Shown here: positions 7,914 through 15,585 of the stretch, piece after piece | Layout: each line of letters begins with the position of its first letter | Position numbering within the stretch: position 1 is the first letter of the stretch | Origin: Pseudomonas saudiphocaensis | GTDB lineage: Bacteria; Pseudomonadota; Gammaproteobacteria; Pseudomonadales; Pseudomonadaceae | Length of the DNA stretch: 64,000 nt | Assembly: GCF_000756775.1 (NCBI RefSeq) | Contig: NZ_CCSF01000001.1 | Coordinates: 2,852,001 to 2,916,000, forward strand | Direction: 5' to 3' | Notes under the pieces: generated by a model | Database searches by the model: none | What the model was told of the DNA's origin: nothing | The model's input: only the letters and a program-made list of their open reading frames with translations | Made by a program: the position numbers and the translations under genes

Positions 7914-9098
7914 TCAGGGCACCTCAGAGCTGCGGTCAATAAACTTCACATCCGAGGGTTTAGCGATCGGCAGGGTTTGCAGGGTTTCGCCCAGCAGGCC
8001 GCTGTCGGGGTCGCGTTGCAACAGCACCAGCGCATCACTTTTCTGATTGGCGATCAGCATGAAGCGGCCGCTGGGGTCGATGGCGAACTCGCGCGGCTCG
8101 CGGCCTTCGCTGTCGCGCCGCTGGATTTCGCGCAGGCTGCCGTTTTCCTCGATGGCGTAAACCACGATGCGGTTGGTCTCGGCGCGGTCGCTGACATAGA
8201 GGAAGCGACCATCTGCCGAGGGGTGAATCGCGCCGGGGGAATGCGGCGCGGTATCGCCGCCCTCGGCCAGATCCATCAGTTGCCGTTGCACCAGCGTGCC
8301 GTCCACATGATCGAAGCGCGCGACCTGGGCGCTCAGCTCCAGCGTGGCGTAGGCCTGGCTGCCATCAGGGCTGAACACCAGGTGCCGGGGGCCGCTGCCG
8401 GGCGGCAGTTCGATGCTGGCCGGTTCGGCCGGTGACAGCGGGCGCTCTGCATTGCTCGGGTCATAGCGATAGGCAAATATTCGGTCCGCGCCCAGATCGC
8501 TGACGAACAGCCTTTTGCCGTCCGGTGACAGCACGGCCGAATGCACATGCGCAGATTTCTGCCGGTTGGGGTTCACCTCGCTGGCTTTATGCGTGGCCAG
8601 TTGGGTCACCGGTTGCAAGGCGCCGTCCTCGCCAACCGGCATGACTGCCAGACTGCCGCCGGGGTTCGGCCGTGAGCCATAGTTGGAAACGAACAGATTG
8701 CGGCCGTCATGGCTGAGGCTCAGGTGTGTCGGCTCGTCGCCCAGGCTGATCTGCCGCCCCAGTGGCGACAGCTCGCCGCTTGCCGGATCAAGGCTGAACG
8801 CGCTGACTCGACCTACGGGGTCCGGCTGGCCAGGGCCGTTCTCGTTCGCAGCAAAGACGCGGCCGTTCTGCAGGTCCAGCAGCAGCCATGAGGGGTTGGC
8901 GCTTTCCACGACCTGCAGCGGCTGCGGATTCAGCCGGCCCTTTTCAGGGTCGAAGTGCAGGCGATAGATGCCCGCGCGGTCGCTGTCGTGGGTGTAACTG
9001 CCGATCAGAACTTGTGGCATGGCGAGTGCGGCTCCCGTGGTGCTGAAGGCCAGGGTCGCGGCGAGCGCCACGCGGTTGAGCAGGCTGTGATGGCGCAT
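7914..9098 (-). CDS. Periplasmic lactonase-family seven-bladed beta-propeller (YbhE/Pgl-like)
   Basis: The 394-residue protein has a Sec signal peptide ending near ALA (residue 26). Repeated propeller blades follow, each with a phrase such as GSYTHDSDRAGIYRLHFD, LSHDGRNLFVSNYGS and LSPDGKRLFVSDLGADRIF. These match the lactonase family (PF10282) that includes cytoplasmic 6-phosphogluconolactonase YbhE. The export signal makes a cytosolic pentose-phosphate role unlikely; a periplasmic sugar-lactone hydrolase is more plausible, but the substrate is unknown. It is convergent with the flagellar operon, only 6 bases away, and is separated from the iron genes upstream by 67 bases. Confidence 0.85.
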   Translation of the reverse strand: MRHHSLLNRVALAATLAFSTTGAALAMPQVLIGSYTHDSDRAGIYRLHFDPEKGRLNPQPLQVVESANPSWLLLDLQNGRVFAANENGPGQPDPVGRVSAFSLDPASGELSPLGRQISLGDEPTHLSLSHDGRNLFVSNYGSRPNPGGSLAVMPVGEDGALQPVTQLATHKASEVNPNRQKSAHVHSAVLSPDGKRLFVSDLGADRIFAYRYDPSNAERPLSPAEPASIELPPGSGPRHLVFSPDGSQAYATLELSAQVARFDHVDGTLVQRQLMDLAEGGDTAPHSPGAIHPSADGRFLYVSDRAETNRIVVYAIEENGSLREIQRRDSEGREPREFAIDPSGRFMLIANQKSDALVLLQRDPDSGLLGETLQTLPIAKPSDVKFIDRSSEVP

Positions 9099-9165
9099 GC
9101 GGGGTCTCCACGACGGTCGTGCAGGCTATGACCGCAGCTGGCACGCATTGATCCGGCCCATCGAT

Positions 9166-9387
9166 TCAGCGCATGCCACCGCTGCGGTCGGCCGTGCGCG
9201 CACTGGGCGCATCGAGTGTCTGCTTCGCTGCCCGGCCACGTGTCAGACCATGGCAGCCGATCACTACCGGCACCGCCAGCACAGTCCAGCTCAGCCAGTC
9301 GCCCGCACCGTCGGAAACCAGCCCGGCGATCAGGCCAAGGGCCGACAGCAGAGCGATGATCACGGGCCACAGCCACAGGCGAATCAT
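9166..9387 (-). CDS. Small two-helix membrane protein of the TonB-receptor operon
   Basis: A 73-residue protein beginning MIRLWLWPVIIALLSALGL. The ATG overlaps the stop of the PepSY gene (ATGA), so it is translationally coupled. Two hydrophobic stretches (about residues 3-22 and 30-47) predict an inner-membrane hairpin with a short basic tail. I do not know a function. Small membrane proteins of this sort commonly follow PepSY proteins in Pseudomonas iron-uptake operons, so a role in that uptake step is likely but unproven. Confidence 0.7.
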   Translation of the reverse strand: MIRLWLWPVIIALLSALGLIAGLVSDGAGDWLSWTVLAVPVVIGCHGLTRGRAAKQTLDAPSARTADRSGGMR

Positions 9388-10511
9388 GACCGGGCCTCGG
9401 TCGCGCCTCGCTTGAGCCACAGGTACAAACCGCTACCCAGTACGACGATGGTGAGGATATCCAGCAGCGCCCAGAGCACTTTCAGCGGCAGGCCACCGTA
9501 GTCGCCGAAATGCAGCGGCTCGGACAGTTGCAGCGCAGTGACGTACCAGGGACGGGCGCTGGCTTCGAGAACCTCACCGGACACCGGGTCCACCAGCAGC
9601 GCCTGGGTCAGGCGCGAGGTCAGCGGCGTGTCGCCACCGAGAATCACTGCCACATGCTCGGGCGTGGCGCGCAGGGTGCCGGGCCAAGCGATCATTGCCA
9701 CCGCCATATCCGGCGCTGCGGCCATTACCCGATCCATGGCGGTCTGGATGGTGCCGTCGGCCGGCGGCACGCCTTCGGCATCGGCGGCCAGCAGCACGCG
9801 GGTATTGCCGGCCTGCAGCGCGGCGACCTGCTCGGCCTGCCAGCCCTTGAAGATCAGGTCTGCCCAGGTATTGATCACCCCGGTAAAGCCCACCGCCAGC
9901 GCCCACACCAGGGTGACGATGCCGAGCAGGTTGTGCAGGTCCAGCCAGCGCGTGCGCGGGGCGCGCTCGCGACGCACTTCGGCAAAGCCGAGCTTGCGCA
10001 TAAAGGGCGCGTAGAGCACCACGCCGGATACGATGGCGACAATCAGCAGCAACCCCATGAAACCCAGGAACAGCTTGCCCGCGAGCCCTGCATAAAGATC
10101 CACGTGCAGGCGGTACATCACGCTCATAAAGCCTTCGTCGAAATCCGGCACGCCCACCACTGCTGCGGTACGCGCGTCGGAGAGAATCAGCAGCGACTCG
10201 CTTTCGTCGGTGTCGACGCGGGTGTCGAGCTTTACGTACCAGAGATCCGGTGCGTCCTCTTCGGCGAAGAAGTACAGCGGCACCAAACCCGGGTAGGCAC
10301 GCACCGCTTCGGCCGCCACTTGATCCACGGAGATATGAGGCGTGCCCTCCGGCATTGGCGGCGCCTCGATCTCGCTGCCGGTCAGGTGCTCGATCTCGTG
10401 GGAGAAGATCAGCGGCAGGCCGGTCAGGCACAGCATCAGGATGAAGAGGGTGCAGACGAGGCTGGACCACTTGTGGATCCAGCTCCAGCTGCGAAGCGTG
10501 CTTGCCTGCAT
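9384..10511 (-). CDS. PepSY-associated transmembrane protein, iron-uptake type
   Basis: The 375-residue inner-membrane protein begins with WSWIHKWSSLVCTLFILMLCLTGLPLIF, the signature of PepSY-associated TM proteins. It has four predicted membrane segments: near residues 16-36, about 165-190, about 205-225, and at the C-terminus in LLDILTIVVLGSGLYLWL. A large periplasmic region lies between the first two. Relatives act with TonB siderophore receptors, some as periplasmic or inner-membrane ferric-siderophore reductases. Its ATG overlaps the receptor stop by one base (TGATG), and its stop overlaps the small gene, giving a three-gene operon. The substrate cannot be told from sequence. Confidence 0.88.
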   Translation of the reverse strand: MQASTLRSWSWIHKWSSLVCTLFILMLCLTGLPLIFSHEIEHLTGSEIEAPPMPEGTPHISVDQVAAEAVRAYPGLVPLYFFAEEDAPDLWYVKLDTRVDTDESESLLILSDARTAAVVGVPDFDEGFMSVMYRLHVDLYAGLAGKLFLGFMGLLLIVAIVSGVVLYAPFMRKLGFAEVRRERAPRTRWLDLHNLLGIVTLVWALAVGFTGVINTWADLIFKGWQAEQVAALQAGNTRVLLAADAEGVPPADGTIQTAMDRVMAAAPDMAVAMIAWPGTLRATPEHVAVILGGDTPLTSRLTQALLVDPVSGEVLEASARPWYVTALQLSEPLHFGDYGGLPLKVLWALLDILTIVVLGSGLYLWLKRGATEARS

Positions 10512-12748
10512 CAGAAATCGACCGTGGCGCTGAGGGATAGCGTGCGAGGGGCGCCGAGGACGAGGTAGTTCTGGCCTGGGTAGCCACCGGTCGAGGCCCA
10601 GTAGTCTCGGCCTGTTGCGTTGTCGAGGCGTGCGCGGATGGTCACGTCGTGGTCGTCGATCACCATGCGGTAGCGTGCGCCCAGATCCAGGCGCGTCCAG
10701 GAGGGTATTTCCACGTTATTGTCCAAGGCAGCGTACTGGCTGCTGGTGTAGATGACGCGGCTGGTTAGGGTCAGTCCGTCGATACCAGGTATATCCCACT
10801 CGCCGCCAAGGTTTGCCTGGGTGCGGGGTACACCAATGGCGCGATTGCCTTCGTCGAGGCCGTCCTGGGTCTTGGTCAGCTCGGCATCGAGCAGCGTCAC
10901 GCCGCCCAGTAGCCGCACGCCGTATAGCGGCTCGCCGAATACCGACAGCTCGATACCGCGGTTACGCTGCTCGCCACCTTCGCCGAACACGCCGTTCTCG
11001 ACGGTGCTGAACGGCCTGTCGGTGGTGAACACGGCCAGGCTGCCGCCGACGACTCCGCCGTCGTACTTGATGCCGGCTTCGATCTGCTCGGCCACGTAGG
11101 GCGACAGTACCTCGCCTGCGTTGACGATCGGTGTGGTCCCGCTTTGCGCCGGAGCAATGTCGCCCTTGACCAGGCCTTCGATGTAGTTGGCGTAGAGCGA
11201 GACCTCGTCGGTCAGGCGATACACCACGCCGGCCACCGGGGTGTTCTCGTAGCGCTTGTACGAAGAGGTGCGGTCGCTGCTGTTGTAATCGTAGCCACGA
11301 ACGTCGAAGCCTTGACGACGCATGCCCAGGGTGACCAGCAAGCGATCATCCATAAAGCCCAGAGTGTCGGCGATGGCGAGGCTCTGGGTCCGGGTGCGAT
11401 TGATGAGGCCTGGGTCGGACAATGAGCCGCCACTTCCGTCTGCTGCATAAGGCGGGCGCTCTACGTCGATGGGAGTGTAGAGATTGCCGGCGAACGCTGC
11501 CGAGGTGGCGTAGGCGTTGCGCTCCTCTGAATTGAAGATGGCTGCCGAGGTCACCCATTGATGGCTGACTGCTCCGGTTTGAAAGCGGCCGCGCAGGCCG
11601 AATTCAGCGGTCCAGACATCATCCTCCCGGACGTTCTCGAACATCGAGGTGCTGGTCTGGCCGGCGCCGTTGTAGGTCGGCACGGCCAGGCGATTGTCCT
11701 CCTCACCTTCGCGTACGCCGGCGGCCAGCCAGCCGGTGACCGAGTCGGAGAAATCGTATTCGGCGCGGAAGGTGCCAAAGGTCTGCTTCTCCTTCGAGTA
11801 GGTCCAGGGTTGGGCGAAGCTGTCTTCTGCGTCCGGTGTGCTGGGAATGATCGGGTCGACGAAGCGAAGGTAAACGCTGGGCCTGGGCTGGTCGAGGTAG
11901 TGGTACTGATGGCCGATGTCGGCGGAGATGCGGAAGTTGTCTCCCTGGTAGTCCAGGCCCAGGCCGAACATGTCGAGGGTGCGTTTTTCATCGTCGACGT
12001 TGGTGTCGCCGTCGCGCTTGGCGGCGTTCAGGCGCATCCCGAAGCGCTGTTCCTCACCGAAGCGACGGGCTATATCGGCGGCGACCATGCCTTGGCCGCC
12101 GTCCTCGGCGCCTAGGCTCAGGCGACTCAGCGGCTCGTTGGGCGCGCGCTTGGGCAGGATATTGATCGCCCCGCCTATGCCGCTGCCGCCTGGTGCTGCG
12201 CCATTGAGGAAGGTGTTGGCGCCGCGGAACACTTCGACCCGCTCGATAAACTCCGAGGCTACGTACTGGCGCGGCAGCAGGCCGTAAAGGCCGTTATAGG
12301 AAATATCGTCGGAGAACACCGGAAAGCCGCGCACCACATACAGCTCCTGGAAATTTCCGAAGCCGCGGGCCACGCGCACCGAGGGGTCGTTCTGCAGCAC
12401 ATCGGAGACGCTGCGTGCCTGCTGATCCTGGATCAGCTGCGAGGTATAGGCCGTGGAGGTGAACGGCGTATCCATATAGTCCTGGTTGCCAAGGATGCCG
12501 ACCCGGCCACCACGCGCCACCTGCTCGCCAACATAGGGTTCGGTCAGCCCGCCGGCCGAGGCATCGGCGCTGGCGACTACCTCGGTGGTCGGCAGTTCGA
12601 GCGGCTCGCCAGATTGACTGGTCTGTTCTTGCTGGTTATCGACTGGTTGCTGCGCCAAGGCCGGGGTGCCGGCGAAGCCAGCGACAAGGCAGGCGGGCAG
12701 CAGGACGGAGACAGCACCTGTTTTACGAGGGAGGCGAAGGATGGTCAT
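10511..12748 (-). CDS. TonB-dependent siderophore receptor
   Basis: The 745-residue outer-membrane receptor has a signal peptide ending near ALA (residue 32). A possible TonB box lies around TTEVVASA. The plug domain (about residues 85-210) shows QARSVSDVLQNDPSVRVARGF and VEVFRGANTFLNG. A 22-strand barrel ends in the aromatic terminal residue of LSLSATVDF. It lacks the extended N-terminal signalling domain of FecA/FpvA-type receptors, since the plug starts soon after the signal peptide, so it should not signal through a FecI/FecR pair. Expression is probably iron-repressed, given the Fur-like site 87 bases upstream. The ligand is unknown; a hydroxamate or catechol siderophore is possible. Confidence 0.92.
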   Translation of the reverse strand: MTILRLPRKTGAVSVLLPACLVAGFAGTPALAQQPVDNQQEQTSQSGEPLELPTTEVVASADASAGGLTEPYVGEQVARGGRVGILGNQDYMDTPFTSTAYTSQLIQDQQARSVSDVLQNDPSVRVARGFGNFQELYVVRGFPVFSDDISYNGLYGLLPRQYVASEFIERVEVFRGANTFLNGAAPGGSGIGGAINILPKRAPNEPLSRLSLGAEDGGQGMVAADIARRFGEEQRFGMRLNAAKRDGDTNVDDEKRTLDMFGLGLDYQGDNFRISADIGHQYHYLDQPRPSVYLRFVDPIIPSTPDAEDSFAQPWTYSKEKQTFGTFRAEYDFSDSVTGWLAAGVREGEEDNRLAVPTYNGAGQTSTSMFENVREDDVWTAEFGLRGRFQTGAVSHQWVTSAAIFNSEERNAYATSAAFAGNLYTPIDVERPPYAADGSGGSLSDPGLINRTRTQSLAIADTLGFMDDRLLVTLGMRRQGFDVRGYDYNSSDRTSSYKRYENTPVAGVVYRLTDEVSLYANYIEGLVKGDIAPAQSGTTPIVNAGEVLSPYVAEQIEAGIKYDGGVVGGSLAVFTTDRPFSTVENGVFGEGGEQRNRGIELSVFGEPLYGVRLLGGVTLLDAELTKTQDGLDEGNRAIGVPRTQANLGGEWDIPGIDGLTLTSRVIYTSSQYAALDNNVEIPSWTRLDLGARYRMVIDDHDVTIRARLDNATGRDYWASTGGYPGQNYLVLGAPRTLSLSATVDF

Positions 12749-12834
12749 GGTGGGCCTGATTGGGCTGGTGGTCTGAGCAGGGGCATGCCGTTGAGACTGA
12801 ACGGCATGGCATCAGAGCAAAGAGAATAGTGGAG

Positions 12835-12849
12835 TGATAATAATTCGCA
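12835..12849. promoter_or_regulatory. Candidate Fur box upstream of the TonB receptor
   Basis: TGATAATAATTCGCA matches the 7-1-7 Fur consensus TGATAAT-N-ATTATCA at 12 of 14 positions. It lies 87 bases upstream of the receptor start, in an AT-rich patch of otherwise GC-rich DNA, where a promoter is expected. The same site is about 130 bases before the divergent SnoaL-like gene. No experimental support is available here. Confidence 0.5.
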
Positions 12850-12976
12850 ACAGTATTCAGCATCAATCAGTGCGCAGTCCTTTCGCTGGAGCGCATAAAA
12901 AATTTTCCACGGCTGTCGATCCGTGCTCCCGCTGTTCGACCAGTTCATGCCCCCAATCACCAGAGCGGAGATGGAC

Positions 12977-13429
12977 ATGACACACGACGAACAACGAATT
13001 CGCGAACTTCACGACGCCTTCGAGCGCGATACCAAGGCCAAGGATCTGGACCAGATCATGAATCAGTACGCCGATGATCTGGTGGCTTTCGATGCGGTCG
13101 GCGCCCTGCAGTTCAAAGGGCGAGACGAATACCGGGCCCACTGGCAGCGCTGTTTCGAGTTTTGCCAGGGCGATGGCTTCTTCGAAACCCACGATCTGCA
13201 CGTGACAGTCAGCGGTGACATGGCCTACAGCCGCACGCTCAACCACTGCGGCGGGCCCAATGCCGAAGGTGTGATGCAAACTGCCTGGATGCGCGGCACT
13301 CGGGTCTGGGCCAGGCGCGATGGTGACTGGAAGGTGGTCCACGAGCACTTTTCCATGCCGTTCGATATGGAAACCGGCCAGGTCTGCATGTCGCAGGAGC
13401 CATCGGCCGACCAGCAACGGACTGGCTGA
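12977..13429 (+). CDS. SnoaL-like/DUF4440 NTF2-fold protein
   Basis: The product of about 150 residues starts MTHDEQRIRELHDAFERDTKAKD. An ATG at 12971 is also in frame, but GGAG at 12967-12970 is correctly spaced for 12977. The pattern of an N-terminal helix, then ADDLVAFDAVGALQFKGRDEYRAHW, then beta strands ending in RRDGDWKVVHEHFSMPFD is the ketosteroid-isomerase-like NTF2 fold of the DUF4440/SnoaL group. Substrate and catalysis are unknown. It stands 77 bases upstream of the DGPF gene and ECF sigma factor, a neighbourhood common for such proteins, so it may belong to that regulon. Confidence 0.8.
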   Translation: MTHDEQRIRELHDAFERDTKAKDLDQIMNQYADDLVAFDAVGALQFKGRDEYRAHWQRCFEFCQGDGFFETHDLHVTVSGDMAYSRTLNHCGGPNAEGVMQTAWMRGTRVWARRDGDWKVVHEHFSMPFDMETGQVCMSQEPSADQQRTG

Positions 13430-13506
13430 GGGTATTCGTCGCCGGTTGACGCACCCTTGTCCCCCGGCTGCTAGCTTCTTTGCATGGTTGGCAGACGGAG
13501 TGTGTC

Positions 13507-13863
13507 ATGAAATACCTGTGCTTGATCTACTACGACGAGCAACGTGTCGATGAAATGAGTGACGAGCAGTGGCAGGCGCTGGTTGCACGCTGCCTGGCGT
13601 GTGGCGAAGAGCTGCGCGCCAGCGGCCATATGCTGGCCGGCGAGCCGCTGCAGCCGGTGCGCACAGCGCGTACGGTGAGGGTTCGCGATGGTGTTGCGAC
13701 GACGGTCGACGGGCCTTTCGCCGAAACCCGGGAACAACTGGCCGGCTTCTATTTGATCGAAGCGGGCGATCAGGCCGAAGCCGAGGCCATTGCCGCGAAG
13801 ATCCCGCCGGCGACGCTCGGCAGCGTCGAGGTGCGCCCGTTGCGCCAGCTGCCGCAGCGCTGA
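13507..13863 (+). CDS. YCII/DGPF-domain protein partnered with an ECF sigma factor
   Basis: The 118-residue product begins MKYLCLIYYDEQRV and contains VRDGVATTVDGPFAETREQLAGFYLIEA, the DGPF motif that names this YCII-related group. The family folds as a small ferredoxin-like alpha/beta barrel; its activity is unknown. DGPF proteins are the conserved genomic partners of ECF42-type sigma factors, and here the sigma gene begins two bases after this stop. The ATG at 13507 is chosen because the protein family begins at this Met. There is no transmembrane anti-sigma factor in the operon. Confidence 0.88.
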   Translation: MKYLCLIYYDEQRVDEMSDEQWQALVARCLACGEELRASGHMLAGEPLQPVRTARTVRVRDGVATTVDGPFAETREQLAGFYLIEAGDQAEAEAIAAKIPPATLGSVEVRPLRQLPQR

Positions 13864-13864
13864 C

Positions 13865-15103
13865 ATGTATTACGGCGGGCAATCCGCAGCAGCAGCGGTC
13901 GAGGCGGTCTACCGCGCCGAATCTCGCCGGGTGCTGGCGACGCTGATTCGCCTGCTCGGTGATTTCGATCGCGCCGAGGAGGCCTTGCACGACGCCTTCG
14001 CCGCGGCGCTGCAGCAGTGGCCCCGCGAGGGCGTGCCAGGCAATCCGCGCGCCTGGCTGGTTTCTGCCGGGCGTTTCAAGGCCATCGATGCCCTGCGCCG
14101 ACGTGCGCGGTTCGATGCCTCGCTGCGGCTGCTGGCCGAGCAGCTGGAGGGCGAGGCGGATAAAACGGAGCTCGACGAGGTGGAAGACGATCGTTTGCGG
14201 CTGATCTTCACCTGCTGCCATCCGGCATTGCCGGCCGACGCGCGGGTGGCGCTGACCCTGCGTGCGGTCTGCGACTTGACCACCGAGGAGATCGCCCGGG
14301 CCTTTCTTGCCGCGCCGGCCACCATCGCCCAGCGCATCGTGCGGGCCAAGGCGCGCATCCGCGATGCGCACATTTCTTATCGCGTCCCGGAGCGCGAGGA
14401 GCTGCCGGCGCGGCTCGACAGCGTATTGCGGGTGATCTACCTGGTGTTCAACGAGGGCTATTCGGCTTCGGCGGGGCCTGCGCTGACTCGGGCCGATCTG
14501 AGCGCGGAGGCGATCCGTCTTGGTCGGCTGCTGCTGGAGCTATTGCCCGATGCCGAGGTGATGGGCCTGCTGGCGCTGATGCTGCTGCATGACGCGCGTC
14601 GTGCGGCGCGCACTGATGCGGCCGGCGATCTGGTGCGGCTGGAAGAGCAGGACCGCAGTGTCTGGGATCGACGGCAAATCGACGAGGGCTTGCAGCTGGT
14701 GCGTCGCGCTCTGACCAGCCCTGCCCCCGGCGCCTATGCCCTGCAGGCGGCGATCGTCGCCGTGCATGCCGAGGTCGAGAGCGCAGAGCAGACCGATTGG
14801 GCGCAGATCGTCCGGCTTTATGACGTGTTACTGGGCCTGAGCCCGTCGCCGGTGGTGGAGCTGAATCGTGCGGTGGCCGTGGCCATGCGCGACGGCCCGG
14901 CGGCGGGTCTGGAACTGGTGGACGAGCTGCTGGCCCGCGGCGACCTGCACGACTACCACCTGAGCCACGCCGCCCGTGCCGATCTGCTGCGGCGGCTGGG
15001 ACGCATCACCGAGGCCCGCGAAGCCTACCGCGCGGCGCTGCAGCTGGTGCGACTGGAACCGGAGCGACGCTTTCTGCAGCGGCGGCTGGAAGAGTTGGAG
15101 TGA
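13865..15103 (+). CDS. ECF42-type RNA polymerase sigma factor with C-terminal helical extension
   Basis: The 412-residue product begins MYYGGQSAAAAVEAVYRAESRRVLATLIRLLGDFDRAEEA, a sigma region 2. Region 4 follows near residues 130-180 (LRAVCDLTTEEIARAFLAAPATIAQRIVRAKARIR). The remaining 230 residues are a helical, TPR-like domain (DUF6596 type) with YLVFNEGYSASAG and LYDVLLGLSPSPVVELNRAVAVAMRDG. This plan and the adjacent DGPF gene are typical of ECF42, in which the C-terminal extension rather than an anti-sigma factor is thought to control activity. The longer reading from 13790 would overlap the DGPF gene and has an unsuitable Arg-rich N-terminus. Confidence 0.93.
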   Translation: MYYGGQSAAAAVEAVYRAESRRVLATLIRLLGDFDRAEEALHDAFAAALQQWPREGVPGNPRAWLVSAGRFKAIDALRRRARFDASLRLLAEQLEGEADKTELDEVEDDRLRLIFTCCHPALPADARVALTLRAVCDLTTEEIARAFLAAPATIAQRIVRAKARIRDAHISYRVPEREELPARLDSVLRVIYLVFNEGYSASAGPALTRADLSAEAIRLGRLLLELLPDAEVMGLLALMLLHDARRAARTDAAGDLVRLEEQDRSVWDRRQIDEGLQLVRRALTSPAPGAYALQAAIVAVHAEVESAEQTDWAQIVRLYDVLLGLSPSPVVELNRAVAVAMRDGPAAGLELVDELLARGDLHDYHLSHAARADLLRRLGRITEAREAYRAALQLVRLEPERRFLQRRLEELE

Positions 15104-15133
15104 ATCTAGGCGGTGGCTTTGATGGCTATCGAG

Positions 15134-15545
15134 GGGAGCCACGCCGCCGCGACGAATGCAGGCGCCAGCCTGCCAGCAAGGCCGAAAAGCTTCGCCCCGA
15201 GGTCGGGGCTCCCACGAAGAGCAGTGCTGTGGTTGCCTGATGGTTCCCGCACCAAATGGTGGGAGCCACGCCGCCGCGATCGATGCAGGCGCCAGCCTGC
15301 CAGCAAGGCCGAAAAGCTTCGCCCCGAGGTCGGGGCTCCCACGAAGAGCAGTGCTGTGGTTGCCTGATGGTTCCGCACCAAATGGTGGGAGCCGCGCCCA
15401 CGCGGCGAATGCAGGCGTGAGCTCGCCAACAAGCCCAAAAGCTTCGCTCCGCGGTAGGGGCTCTTACAAAGGCAGTCAGCACATACCGCGCCCGTGGGAG
15501 CCGCGACCTCGCGGCGAAAAGCAGGCCAAGGGCCTGCGCGGGCTT
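15134..15545. repeat. Cluster of REP-like palindromic repeats with a tandem duplication
   Basis: Four units beginning GGGAGCC occur at 15134, 15261, 15387 and 15496. The first two units (15134-15260 and 15261-15386) are nearly identical: I see a two-base substitution and one deleted C. Each contains an imperfect palindrome opening with GGGAGCC and closing with GGCTCCCAC (15207-15213 in unit 1), then a 47-base spacer. Units 3 and 4 share the palindrome core but have diverged. This resembles Pseudomonas REP/BIME elements. It fills the gap between the convergent sigma-factor and dctD-like genes and holds no credible gene. Confidence 0.85.
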
Positions 15546-15585
15546 ATGAATCGCACGCGTCCTGCTGATTCACCCCGTCCCACCA

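Noticed and set aside
15134-15545. CRISPR array
   Set aside because: The repeat units are about 127 bases, palindromic, and two whole units including spacers are the same, which fits REP-type duplication and not CRISPR.
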